This document shows positions 37,218 to 48,938 of a stretch of 64,000 bases of DNA, piece by piece (positions within the stretch are counted from its first letter, which is position 1; every line of letters begins with the position of its first letter). The DNA comes from Prunella strophiata (Eukaryota > Chordata > Aves > Passeriformes > Prunellidae). A program made the translations under genes and the position numbers. The stretch is from positions 21,561,569 to 21,625,568 of the forward strand of contig JAZBQD010000001.1 of the NCBI GenBank assembly GCA_036583965.1, given 5' to 3'. The notes below the pieces were generated by a model. That model saw only the letters and a list, made by a program, of their open reading frames with translations. It ran no database searches and was not told the origin of the DNA.

Positions 37218-37285
37218 TTCACAGAATTCCAGACTGGTTTGGGTTGGAAGGGACTTAAAGCTCATCCAGTTCCAGTGCACCTTCT
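37218..37285 (-). mobile_element. Short CR1 LINE 3' end
   Basis: TCACAGAATTCCAGACTGGT, then GGTTGGAAGGGACTTAAAGC. Confidence 0.78.
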
Positions 37286-37887
37286 ACCAGCTCAGGTTGT
37301 GAGGACTGTGTTCACCATGAGCCATAAAAGCTCTTACATTCAAGGAAAAGTCATTAATAAGTCAGGCTACAAATGTTATTTGAAGCTGGGAATCTTATCT
37401 TACCTTTTCCCTCTTACCCCCAATTTTTTTTTTAATAATTTAATTGAAGTTTTTATGGAGATGTCCAAGTCACATAAATCCTCCCTAATTTCCCAAATAC
37501 AATCAAATACAACACAGTGGTTTATGAATTGAGCAGTCAGGCTGGATGAAAACCCACTCTAGAATTATCAATTTATTTAACTAAATCAATTTAACTATCT
37601 AAACTACTCTAAAGTGATCAATTTAATTTCACCAGTACACAGGCACCCACATGAGATCACCAAAACACTCCTCTATTTTTCCACCCGATGCTCTACAAAT
37701 CAAAGCATTTTTAGTCACTAATACAATGCCATTAGAAAAGGAGGATCAATTTTTGCAGGAGAAATAAAATGCTTTCCCTGATTTTGAATCTGACAAAGAT
37801 ACATTTTCTTTAAAGGGGAGAAAAATCTCACGTAGTCCTGGGTAAGTAACAGAGACCAGAGTGGTACAACCAGGAATGAAAATGGTC

Positions 37888-38076
37888 TGTGAGGGTGGGC
37901 AGGCCCTGGCACAGGATTCCCAGAGCAGCTGTGGCTGCCCCTGGATCCCTGGCAGTGCCCAAGGCCAGGCTGGACAGGGCTTGGAGCAGCCTGGGACAGT
38001 GGAAGGTGTCCCTGCCCATGGCAGGGGTGGCACTGGATGGTCCCTTCCAACCCAAATCACCCTGGGATTCTCTGCC
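37888..38076 (+). mobile_element. CR1 LINE 3' fragment
   Basis: GAGGGTGGGCAGGCCCTGGC to CCCTTCCAACCCAAATCACC; a T-rich run follows at about 38103-38127. Confidence 0.85.
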
Positions 38077-39555
38077 CTTCATTAGCATCAAAATATTTCC
38101 AGTTTTTTTTTTTTGTTTTTTTTTTTTCTGTTGCAACTCCCACAGGTTTAATAGCAGCTTTGAATGGACAGATTCCTTGATTTTTCTTTAATTACTGGAT
38201 ATCAGCCCATTGCAAATACTGAGGAGAAACTCCTACAGCTCCTCATGCTTCGCCTACTCCAAAAGTGAGTCCCTGTGAACTGAATCACGCCCAGCATGAG
38301 CAAGTTTATCAAAAATTGGCTAACCCCCAGGTGTGTTGAATTCTCCAAAGTACAGGAATTGCACTCATGAGCACTTCCCTGCCTGTGCAGCACACCCAGC
38401 CTCCCATAGCCCATCCTCTTTGCAAATGAATCATAATGGAAGTGCCAGCTTAGATTCTGTCTGATTGATAAATAACCCCTGCTCAAACAGGAAAGGAGCA
38501 AAGTGCATCAATTTGATTAATTCTCCCATTTGCTTCATGCTTAAAAAAAAAAAATAAAACATGTCTGGCACTTCTTAGAGCTGGTAACAAGAACAATCTC
38601 ATGACTACAGTGCAGTGGTCATGTCACTGATTTTAATTAAGCCCTTTCAGTTTAAAGGTTTAATCCACATACTGTGGCAGCCTTGCTGTTGCCACATGGA
38701 AATTTAAATGGGAACTCCCCAAAAATCCACTTTTTGTAAAGATGTTGTAATAATGTCCATGTTTCTTGGCAGGGCATGGAAGCGCCAAGAGCTTCCATAG
38801 GAGGGCAAAATTGGTTTTCTCATGGCTTATCTTCTAATATATTCCAGAGGCAGGCAAAGGCTGAAATCCAGCATTTCTTATTAGGATCTTTAGTTTTTTC
38901 ATTGTCTCCCTATTTGAGAATTCAACATTTATCCAGCAATGCAGGCTGAGTGCCCCCATTTCCTGTCCACCTTCCTTCCTGCATTCAAACACTCCTGTAT
39001 TGACTTAAACACCTTTTCCATAATATCTTAACAGGAGAAAAAAAAAATTGATCTTCCCATATCAGAGGGAATATTTTAAAGATTAAACTGAATGCATGCT
39101 GCAAAAACAGCAGGTTTTCTGTTTGAAGGGAAACATCACACATTGCACCCCTCCAGATAAAACAGAATCAGATCCTACAACTGCGAGAAATGAGAAATGT
39201 GCAACACAAGAAGCTGAAGGTTTGATCTGGTACAAGCCTGAGCCATTATTCCAATGGTCCCTGAAGGACCCAGCATTAAAACTTTTATTGTTTTAGCAAG
39301 TAGCTCATAACCATTCTTACAGTGATCCTTTTTCTTACTGTTTTCTTATTTCCCCTGACTGCACATTTACCAGAGCAACAGGAACTTACTAAATCCTATA
39401 AACGTGGCCATTAATGACCTGAGTTGCTATTTAAGCATAGAAAAATACATCAATTAAAAAAATCAATTAATTGGTGTGGGGGGAGTATCTTGCAGCCCAA
39501 GTTTGGGAAGAAAGGGCTATGGGGCTTTAACCTGTAACTCCTTAGGATATTGAGA

Positions 39556-39676
39556 GCCATGGAATGGTTTGGGTTGGAAGGGACCTCAAAGCCCATCCAG
39601 GGGCACCCCTGCCATGGCAGGGACACCTTCCACTATGCCAGGCTGCTCCAAGCCAGCCTTGGGCACTGCCAGGGAT
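39556..39676 (-). mobile_element. CR1 LINE 3' fragment
   Basis: CATGGAATGGTTTGGGTTGG to the GGGCACTGCCAGGGATGGG block, followed almost at once by a sense CR1. Confidence 0.85.
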
Positions 39677-39689
39677 GGGCTGTGCTTTG

Positions 39690-40260
39690 TGGCTTAGCCC
39701 AGCACTAGGAGCTGAATGGGGGCAGCAGCAGAGCATTGGCAGCAGGGCAGGGAGGGATCCTGGCCCTGTGGGCAGCCCTGGAGGCACCTCTGGGTGCTGT
39801 GCCCAGCTCTGGGTGCTCAGCACAGCAGGGCCAGGAGCTGCTGGAGCTGAGCCAGGGCCTGGAGCAGCTGGGTGCCCAGGCAGGGCTGAGGGAGCTGGGG
39901 CTGCTCAGGCTGCAGAGGAGCCCCAGCTGAGAGGGGCCCTCAGGCCTGGCTGTCCCTGTGTGCAGGGAGGGGCAGAGCAGGGCCCAGGCTCTGCTGCGGG
40001 GCCCAGCCATGGCCCCAGAGCCACGGGCAGGGCTGAGCCCAGCAATTCCCCCTGCACAGGAGGCACAACTTCTGCCCTGGGCACTGCCCAGCCCTGAGCA
40101 CATTGCCCACACAGCCTGGGGGCTCTCCTGCCTGGGGCTGTGGCAGAGCTGTGTGCACACAATGCTGTGCCCTGGGCTCTGGGATGGCCCTGCTGGGCCA
40201 GGGAGGGGACACCAGCTGCCCACTCAGCTCCTGCAGCCTCAGCCACCCTGGGATCCTGTG
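39690..40260 (+). mobile_element. CR1 LINE fragment, GC-rich sense copy
   Basis: About 570 bp with GGGGCTGCTCAGGCTGCAGA and a 3' end CAGCCACCCTGGGATCCTGT. It is markedly more GC-rich than its surroundings, and overlapping open frames of over 170 codons on both strands arise from it. Confidence 0.7.
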
Positions 40261-40282
40261 CATATTCACTACTCAAACATGA

Positions 40283-40765
40283 AATGTTCACTGCTACCCC
40301 AACCTGACCCATGCTAATGATGCATCAGCTTTTAGCTTTTGTATTTTTCACATTCTGTGCTGCTTTGGTGTGTAGTTCCAAGCTTCACATTAAGGGATGG
40401 TGAGCTCTCTTCACAGAGTAGGGAGACAAAACAATTCCTTCTCTAGCTGGGGACCAAGGACAAATGAGCCAAATCTCGGGCTCAAGAGCGCAAACAACGT
40501 GGGCTGAGGAGAGAAAAACAAGCAGGATGGGACTTCATAACCTAAAGCTGAAATTGGACAATGAACTCCAAGGTGCAAATGGAGCAGAACTGATGAAAGT
40601 GAGAGACCCCGTGACCGGTCGTGCATTTTGTGTCCATTTTGGGTGCAGCCCTGGCTGGGCTCTTGTGCTGCCCAAGGTGCATCCATAGAGGCCTTTTAAT
40701 AAATCCCTACTTTATTCTTTAACTCTGTCTGGCCTCTGTTCTAGGGCAGCCTTCTCAAGGCATAA
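40283..40765 (+). mobile_element. LTR-like block with poly(A) signal, boundaries unresolved
   Basis: The segment ends with TTTTAATAAATCCCTAC followed by a CT-rich U5-like tail (CTCTGTCTGGCCTCTG), a common LTR 3' pattern. Imperfect ~35-bp direct repeats flank it at 40248-40282 and 40766-40801. No clean TG...CA boundary with a short target duplication could be found by eye. Confidence 0.45.
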
Positions 40766-41023
40766 CTGGGATTCTGTGAACATTCACCACTCACACAATG
40801 ATCTGTATCCCTATCTGCTAGAATGGGCTGTGAACGGAACACATGAAACAAAAACCAGCTGCATTCTCAGGACAACAGAGCTCATAAAAAGCCAGGGGAC
40901 AAGTAATGCTGAGTTTGTTCACACAATGTAACATGAAATGTTGTAACTCCGCCAGGGTTCATTCCCTTTCCACAAATGCTTCACACCCTTCTTCCCCCAA
41001 TGGAGTTAAGTGACACCTGACAA

Positions 41024-41160
41024 GCTAAGAGTCACAAAGGGATCTGGAGAAGGGAAGATGAGGCTAATATTGTGTAAGGATGTCAGGAAACAATCCAGGA
41101 AAATAAACAAACAAAAAAAAACAACCCAAAAAACTCCAATAACAACCAAACCAAGCTCAG
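41024..41160 (+). repeat. Unclassified dispersed repeat, copy 1
   Basis: AGTCACAAAGGGATCTGGAG through GAGAAGGGAAGATGAGGCTA and an A-rich stretch to AACAACCAAACCAAGCTCAG. It matches 43002-43135 at roughly 85-90% by eye. Confidence 0.75.
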
Positions 41161-41283
41161 CTAAAGAAGGAAAAGGCTAAAAAGGAAGAGAAACACCACA
41201 GAAGAAACCCACCCTAAATTTTCTCCAGAGCTTTCTGTTTTCCAAAGAATATAAAAACACTGAAAAAATTCAGCCCAAATTAC

Positions 41284-41396
41284 CTTAATAACCAAGTCAA
41301 ACTTCTGGTGTAAATCCCTATTTATTGGCTTGAGGAGTGTCAGTTCAGCTGTTGTGAGATTCATATGGAAATACTGGGGATAATCCTCAGGAGTAC
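41284..41396 (-). CDS. PCDH15: PCDH15 coding exon (human exon 10 equivalent), EC3
   Basis: Two bases complete the Gly codon from the previous exon and 37 codons follow, from [11 protein letters not shown] to FDLVIK (human residues 329-366). The acceptor is TTTTTTGCAG before GTACTC and the donor is AAG|GTAATT, phase 0. The exon forms the middle strands of EC3. It has NRD where classical repeats have DRE, as human does. Residues NLT at position 341 (Asn codon at 41359-41361) make an N-glycosylation motif; the human protein, as I recall it, lacks Asn here. Surface-type positions differ from human, while the core pattern TAEL...L.PVNRD...KFDLVIK is kept. Confidence 0.94.
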
Positions 41397-42429
41397 CTGC
41401 AAAAAAGACACTGAGGTTTGAACAGCTCTGAAAGGTTTAGTTCAGCAATGTGTTTATTTTACTCATTAATCATCAAAGGAACAAAGCCTCATTCTGTTAT
41501 TGAGAGGATAAAATATTGCTTTATGTGGACACAGAGCTTAAGGATACTATAAAGTTATGTGTTTAATATTATTTCCTTACTCTCCAAAACCACAAAGATT
41601 CCTCTCAACTGGCACTACCTAAGTACTTGATAACAACAGGAATATTATTAATAACACATAAATAATATATATAAGAAATAACAATATGGTAACAAAAGAT
41701 AGGTTATTTTAGAAATCCTTCTGGGAAAAGTCTCTCCTAAGGGAGGAAGCACCAGATGAAATCTCAATTTATTGTCAGCTGTGGATTTCCAGGATATTCT
41801 CCAGGCTGGTGAAAACAGAAGCCTCAGAGCCTGAATGGATTTGGGATCCCATGGAGATGGAGGAAGGGCTGTGCCTGGCAGCTGCAGCCCAAAAATGCAC
41901 CTGTGCCTAAAGCCAAAAGATTCCAGCACCACAGCCTGACACAGGAGGAGGGAAAAATCCCAGCTACAGAAATTCTGAGCCCTGGGATTCCCAACGAAAT
42001 GGTGCAGAAGGGCCCAGAAAGCCCAAGTGTTCCACACAGAGCGAACTCCAGCACTCCCAGCTCAGCAGTACTGTGAGAGCATCCCAAGGAGCCAAAATTC
42101 TGATTTTAAGCCTAAAATCTTGAGGGGTTTAGGTCTGAGAGCAGCCCTGTCAGCACCTGAGGGCAGAAGGCACTGCTGGCTCAAGGGCTAAAAACCCCCC
42201 AAAAAAACCCCCTGAGCCCTAAAGCTGCCATGGGAGCTGCACAAACCTGACCCTGACAAACCCTGCATCCAGCCAGGACTGAGGCATGGATTGAGCATGA
42301 GGGAAGATCACTTTCCTGATCAATGCTGCTGGCTTATGTTCCCCTTACAAGTGCAATGGTTAGAAAGCACTTTCAGAAAGCCAGGAGATAAATTAGTCCA
42401 ACAATTTAATTTACAATCCTCCAATGACA

Positions 42430-42625
42430 ACTATTTGCTAGATAAATAAATTATATATATAAATAAATATATAATATATAAATAATAGTATACAAATATA
42501 TAATATATAAACATAATATATTAATATAATAAAATATATACATAATATATATAGTATATAAATATGTATTATATCACATATATATTCCTAGATAAATCTC
42601 CATATATCTATTATATATATTTTTT
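42430..42625 (+). repeat. TA-rich block
   Basis: About 195 bp built almost only of A and T, with many ATATAT and AATATATAA units but no fixed period. Confidence 0.85.
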
Positions 42626-43001
42626 TTTCTTTCTATGACTCTTAATCTACACGTATATCATCGACCCAAAAAGCAGCAAAAGAACGACCATGTTTTATTT
42701 TTTCTCTTATACCACCAGCACAAATGCAGAGCTTCAAGCTCCAGGTCCTCTATCCCTTTGCCCTGCCTTTTAATTTCAACTTCTAATTAATTAATCTAAT
42801 TTTTCAAGAGCACAAGGCACCCAGCAGGAGCCCCAACATTTTGGCAGGTAACAGATTGCTGGTTTTAGAGGCTGCACATCACCAGAGCTGTTGCTGAGGC
42901 TAAAAACTGTCACAAAATTAGGGACAAAATGCAAAAACTCTGAGAAAGGAGAAAACAAGAAGTGCTCTAAAGGAGAAGAAATACATAGGGGAGGAGGGTA
43001 A

Positions 43002-43135
43002 AAGTCACAAAGAGGTCTAGAGAAGGGAAGATGAGACTAATATTTTGTAAGGATTTCAGGAAAGAATCCAAAAAAAAAAAAGGGAAAAAGAGCTACCAAA
43101 AAAACTCCACTAACAACCAAACCAACCTCAGCAGG
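43002..43135 (+). repeat. Unclassified dispersed repeat, copy 2
   Basis: AGTCACAAAGAGGTCTAGAG through AACAACCAAACCAACCTCAG, same orientation as the copy 2 kb below, with a longer A run inside. Confidence 0.75.
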
Positions 43136-44339
43136 TAAAGGCAGCAAGGTGGATGATAGAAAAGCAAAAATTAGGGATAATGCAGGTGGATGCTGACTGG
43201 GGATGCCTGCTGAGCTCCCCAGATTCAGAGCTCAGATTCCTGGATTACTAAACTCTGGGAGCCAGCTTTTCCAGGATCAGGAATATCTGCTTGTGCATGT
43301 ACAAAATAATTCCCATTGTGACAGCACAGAGCAGCCCTCATCCACCTCTACCTGTGCTGAAATCCAGGGAAGAGCTCTGAGGCTCCTGGCACCAGAAATT
43401 CTGTGTGTTTGGAGAGGCTGAGGGATCAAAATGTGGGGACCAGGAAGGGGAGAAGGAAAGGACTCCTCAATTTGTGTTTCCCAGAGCTAGAGGAGAAATT
43501 TTGTGGGATCTGGGGCTTGAAATGGACATGGGAAGTAGGGGGATCCTCTCCTGTCCTAAAAGTTACTGTGCATTTTTGGCTCCCTTTAAAATGTCAACCA
43601 GAAGTGTCCAAAACTGGCAGCAGAAATAACAGAACCAGTTCCAAGGGCAAAAAAAGCTGATGATTGAAACGAAAATCCCATTTTTCTCAAGGATTGGCCC
43701 CAGAGAAACTAAAAGCTTCAAATAAAAAGAATATTTTACTCATAACTTGCTGTTAAACATAATACATTTTACTATTAAAAATAATAAATTTTTCTAGTCA
43801 AAATAATAAAATTTACTTGTAGAATCAATAACTTTGCTAATAAAAATGGGAGGGGCCTCACTTCACACCGGGTAAGTCCAGGGAATGAGGGCTGTATTGC
43901 AAAGACCCAAAGAAATGAATACTTCCAAAAGCCAAGGGTTGGAGAAATTAATGTTTTACAAAAAAATAATTCCAAATATCCTGTTCCCAAATGTTAAATA
44001 TATCAAATACCCACATCACCCAAAGCAGGTGCCTTGCACAGGTGGGCAGAAAAAGAAGAACCAAGTGAAATGAAGTCAAATTAAATAAAACTTAATCATT
44101 CTAATAAGTAAGTTATTCCCTCGTTCCACAGGTTCAAACCTCCCAGTGTTTAAAAAAGGACATTCCCAAAGATATCAAGGAGAAGGAGGTTTAAATCTAA
44201 AGAAAAGGGGGGAGAAAATCCACATAATGAGAAATATCTGCAAGGGCCATTTTCTGTGAAACTGCTTAATATTTTCTGAGGCTAAAACAGAAATAGCAAA
44301 TCCTGGGAAGAGACGAAGGCAGACTTAAATCCAAAAATA

Positions 44340-45050
44340 CATCTTTTGGAAGAAGAGGGAGGGAAAATAAGGAAAATAAAAAGAGAAAACCAGAAAAAAA
44401 GAAAAAAATAAAGTAGGGAGTGAAGGGAAGGGAAAAAAGGAGGTAAAAAAAAGTAAAAAGAAGCAAACAGGAAAGAATAAGGAGAAAATTAATTTTCAAA
44501 GAAAGTAGAAAAAAGAAACAAGGAAAAAAGATGGAAAAAATAAGAAAGAAAAAAGAATGAAAAAAAGAAGGAAAAGAAAATATAAGGGATGGGTAACTAA
44601 GAAAAAAAGGAAGGAGAGAATATAAGGGAAAAAGAAGGCAGAAAAGAAAAGGGAAATAGGAAGGAGGAAAAAAAGGAAGGCAAAAAAAGAAAATAGAATA
44701 GGAAAGGAAAAGGAAAAAAAAAGTAAAAAGGAAAATGCTACAGGCAAATGAAGATAAAAAGAAGGAAAATAAATCAGGAAAAAAAAACCAAAAAAGAAGG
44801 GAAAAAAAGAAAACAAAAAAAAAGAAAAAAGATCTAAAAGGTTGTGGAGGAAGGGGAAAAGAGAAAAATGAATAAAGAATGTGGGAGGGAAAAAGAAGGA
44901 AAACAAGGGAAAAAGAAGGAGAATAAGAAGAGTAGAAGAAAAAAAAAAATAAATGAAAAAATAAATGAAAAATGAAGGCAGAGAAACAGAAAAGAAGAAA
45001 AAAGGAATGGAGGAGGAAAAGAGGAAAAAGTAAAGGAAGAAAAAAGATCC
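44340..45050 (+). repeat. Polypurine tract, ~0.7 kb
   Basis: Over 700 bp made almost entirely of A and G, with only scattered T and C. The complementary strand is polypyrimidine and stays open for 262 codons of Phe, Ser, Leu and Pro; this frame is a composition artefact. Confidence 0.92.
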
Positions 45051-45759
45051 CCAAACCAACCCAAACTGCTTTACCACACCTTTCTGAATTATTTCTTGGA
45101 GGTCAGAACAGCCACTCCAATATTACCAACATCCCAGGTTAGTGACACACAATTTTTAATAATTTCACTCCTGAAGAACTTTGTAAATTGTACAAAGAAC
45201 CTTAAGAAGTTAGCCTAAATGTGGCCCTGGGGTGGAGCTGCCCCTGCAGAACTTAGTAATAAAATCAATTTATGACATTTATAAATAAGTCCATGTGCAA
45301 AGCTGAACCTCCACAATGTGCTCCTCAAAATTCCTCACTTGCACCTCTCCTTGGCTGGGAAAACCATAGAGTTCAGCACAGGGAAGACAGGGAAAAGATG
45401 TGATTCCACAAACCTCCCCATTTCCAAATCCCACAGAAAGGTCCCTGTGTGGATTTTGGGACCAGCCAGGCAGGTGGAGCCCTGCACCTGCCAACCATGG
45501 TCACATCCCACAAGCCCAGAAACAAATGGCAAACACAGGGAAGCAAAAAGAAGAGAGCAGCATAACCAACTAAACAAACTTTAAATTACAAAGGAAAGCT
45601 CACAGGCAGCAAAATAGGAGGTGGATGTGGCAAGATCCTTGAAGCTGCCCTGTGCCACATGATTTTTGAGATGAAATCTGGTCTAATTACCTTTTTTTAG
45701 CCTCTTTTTATGGGTCTGCCAATGGAAAACACATCCCAACAGAGCTCTCCTTTCCCTCA

Positions 45760-46140
<381 letters not shown>

Positions 46141-46339
46141 TTAGAAAGCCAGCAGAGAGATCTGGAGGTTTAGCACAACAACATCTCACTGGGAAAGGTG
46201 TTGGAAGAGGAAAAACCTTCAGAATGAGAGAATATTTACAGCTCACAGCCCCTTTAAATCCAAATTACCAAACAACATAAACATTTCTACAGCAACCTCC
46301 TTTCTGTGAGAGACAGCTTTAGAACAGATCCCAGAAAAA

Positions 46340-46755
46340 AGGAATCACAAAACCCCAGAATGGTTTGTATGGAAGGGACCTTAAAGCCCATCCAGTGCCA
46401 CCCCTGCCATGAGCAGGGACACCTTCCACTGTCCCAGGCTGCTCCAAGCCCCAACATCCAACCTGGCCTTGGACACTACCAGGGATCCAGGGGCAGCCAC
46501 AGCTGCTCTGGGCACCCTGTGCCAGGGCCTGCCCCCCTCCCTGGGAACAATTCTTTCTTTTTATTTCACCTTACTTCCCCCCCGTCAGTCTGAACTCATT
46601 CCCCTTTTCCTGTCACTCCAGTTCCTGATGAAAAGTCCCCCTCTGGCTTCCCCATAGTCCCCTCAGACCCCAGAAGGAGCTGTGGGGTCTCCCCATAACC
46701 TTCTCTTCTCCAGCCCCAACTCTCCCAGCCTGGCTGGCACAGGGAAAGTGCTCCA
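46340..46755 (-). mobile_element. CR1 LINE fragment
   Basis: Antisense, from CCCCAGAATGGTTTGTATGG through CACTCCAGTTCCTGATGAAA to the CCCAACTCTCCCAGCCTGGC block. Confidence 0.85.
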
Positions 46756-47454
46756 GCCCCCTTATCAGCTTAGAAGCTGACAGTAAACATTTGATAAAGG
46801 AAGCACACAAATACTTGACTGTGTTTCTATAAATAGTCCCTCTAATCAGGGATTTCAGCCATCACACGGTAAAACACAGCAAGTAGGAAAACAGCAAATT
46901 GAACTGGAGCATCATCAGGAACTGGGATGGCTGTGATCCACAAATACACACTGCAAAAGAAACTGAAGGTACACACACACCACAGCTGAGACAGCCACAA
47001 AACACAGAGTGCCACCATACAATATCACACAGATTCACCCCACACACAGTAACTCCTTACCAGGCCAGAAGGCTTCAGGTGTCTGCACACACAGAGCAAC
47101 ACCCCATCACTTCAGAAGGCTGCAAGCATCTGCCCTTCCTGTTCTTTACCCAATCTTTTATCCCCCTTATCATTAATGCACTGCACCTGTGTGCCCTCTG
47201 CTCCCTGTGGGATTGGTCAGTGCCCCTGGGCACTCCATGGCTCATCACCTTCAGTATCAGTCACCTGTCCTGCACAGCTGCAGCCCAGTGGGGATGAGGC
47301 TCAGCCACAGCCCCACTCCCAATTACCACAAACTCTGTGCCTACACAGACATTGCAGGGATAGCTACGTAGGAAAAGTGTGGATGGGTGTGGGAATAATT
47401 CACTGCTATTTGGAAGTGAATTCAAATGTTTAACATGGAGATAGAATTGTAGAT

Positions 47455-47756
47455 TCATGGAATGGTTTGGGTTGGAAGGGACCTTCAAGGCCCAAAATTC
47501 CATCCCCTGCCATGGGCAGGGACACCTTCCACTATCCCAGAGCTGCTCCAAGCCCTGTCCAGCCTGGTCTTGGGCACTGCCAGGAATCCAGGGGCAGCCA
47601 CAGCTGCTCTGGGAATCTCACAGGGCCTGCCCACCCTCCTAGGGAAGAATTCCTTCCCAATATCCCATCCATCCCTGCCCTCTGGCAGTGGGAAGCCATT
47701 CCCCCTTGTCCTGGCACTCCATCTCTTGGAAAGAGTCTCTCTCCATCTTTCCTTTT
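47455..47756 (-). mobile_element. CR1 LINE fragment interrupted by another CR1
   Basis: TTCATGGAATGGTTTGGGTT to TCTCTCTCCATCTTTCC. The CR1 sequence appears to resume at 47881 with CTCCTTCAGGTCCTGGAAGG, beyond an oppositely oriented CR1 piece. Confidence 0.85.
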
Positions 47757-47880
47757 TACCATTAATGTCCAGAGAAGCTGTGGCTGCCCTTGGATCCCTG
47801 GAAGGGACAGGGCTTGGAGCAGCCTGGGACAGTGGAAGGTAGTCCCTGGATGGGCTTTAAGGTCCTCTCCAATCAAACTG
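47757..47880 (+). mobile_element. CR1 LINE piece nested in an antisense CR1
   Basis: TTTACCATTAATGTCC joined to CAGAGAAGCTGTGGCTGCCC and running to GGTCCTCTCCAATCAAACTG. It shares its leading 16 bases with the CR1 piece at 48939. Confidence 0.75.
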
Positions 47881-47925
47881 TATCTCCTTCAGGTCCTGGA
47901 AGGTCACAGTGAGGTCACCCCAAAA
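47881..47925 (-). mobile_element. Continuation of the interrupted antisense CR1
   Basis: ATCTCCTTCAGGTCCTGGAA then GGTCACAGTGAGGTCACCCC, matching the block that follows CTCTCCATC in the copies at 18488 and 52745. Confidence 0.7.
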
Positions 47926-48938
47926 CTGGTGCCAGCTTTCATCTCTGTCAATCCAGCCTCCAGTGGCAACTCCAGAGCTTGCCACTCCCAACTCCCACAG
48001 TTTCAGTGACCTTGGCTGCTCAACCAACCACAAATGTACCACACATGGATGTGTGCACACCAGGCTTTCCCCTCCCTTGGAACATGTTTCCCTGCATGAC
48101 AAAAACCCTTAATGAGCTCTGTGAAAAGCCAGACACCCTTTCCCCTCCCCCACATACAACTTGTCCTGGCAGCCTTTCCTTTGGAAAGCTCTGTGTTCTG
48201 CAAGAGGGCACTTGAAATTCAGTGTGGGAATAGGAATGAGACGAGTCCACGCTCGGCCAAGTTTTGGCAGAGCTGTCAGAAATCATCCTGCTGAGAGCTG
48301 GAAGGGAGCTGTGAGAGCTTTGGCACTGCTGGGGAAAAGAGGGAAAAGGGATGAGCCAGGAGGAGGAGAAGGAGCCAGGGGTGAAGGAAAGGAAGTTTAT
48401 TGACCCCTCGTGTAGGCAGCCCCATGGTCACCTGCCACCACACCCCAAGGTGTGTCCCCCCAAGCATTTCCAGCAGGTTTCTCAAGTCCAGAGGCTCTTC
48501 CAGCCTTTTCCACAAAGTAATTTAAGGTACAGACATGTCAGGGATATGCACATTTGGCCCAAACTGGGACTGGGAAGCTCCTCACTCCACTCCTGCTCAT
48601 GGCTGCTGTCCCTGTCCCACTGGCCAGCTCCTTTGTCATCACCCAATTCCATTTGGGACTCTTTGAAAAATTAAACTCTTAAAAGCATAATGAGGGAGAT
48701 GAGCTCAAAATAGGCAGAAAGAAAGAGAGAAGAAGATATATTTGACATCTGCTTGAATTTTTAAAAGGCTTTAGGATGGCATAGAAGTTGCATGGGAAGA
48801 AAGAAGATTATGCAGAAAACTGACCAAGACTAAAACACTATTTTTAAATTCACAGATCAGTTGTGAAAGAAAACCCCATGTTCGAGTCAGAAACAGACCC
48901 ACAACAAAAACAATCCCATCTGTTAGTCTGGGTTTAAA

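Larger units (their letters stand above)
27437..41283 (-). other. PCDH15 intron 10
   Basis: A 13.8 kb intron. It holds CR1 fragments, two copies of one LTR family (29369-29811 and 36002-36428), a GT-rich stretch near 30.95 kb, a TA repeat at 35490-35507, and an LTR-like block at 40.28-40.76 kb. Blocks without recognisable elements include 28089-29249, 30151-31676, 32563-34062 and 38077-39555. Confidence 0.85.

Noticed and set aside
39564..40223. Overlapping open frames of 177 and 172 codons on opposite strands
   Set aside because: Both lie in GC-rich CR1 sequence, where stops are rare. The frames do not resemble the CR1 reverse transcriptase.
44266..45054. A 262-codon minus-strand open frame rich in Phe, Ser and Leu
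   Set aside because: It coincides with the polypurine tract; the complement is nearly stop-free by composition alone and the product has no domain-like pattern.
46870..47440. Possible antisense LTR (ending ...TGTGCCTACA on the plus strand)
   Set aside because: The shape is suggestive, but I found no matching target duplication or second copy, so it is not annotated.
48380..48410. Possible poly(A) signal (AATAAA on the minus strand) as a gene or LTR end
   Set aside because: AATAAA is common by chance in AT-rich intron, and no gene or LTR boundary is visible around it.
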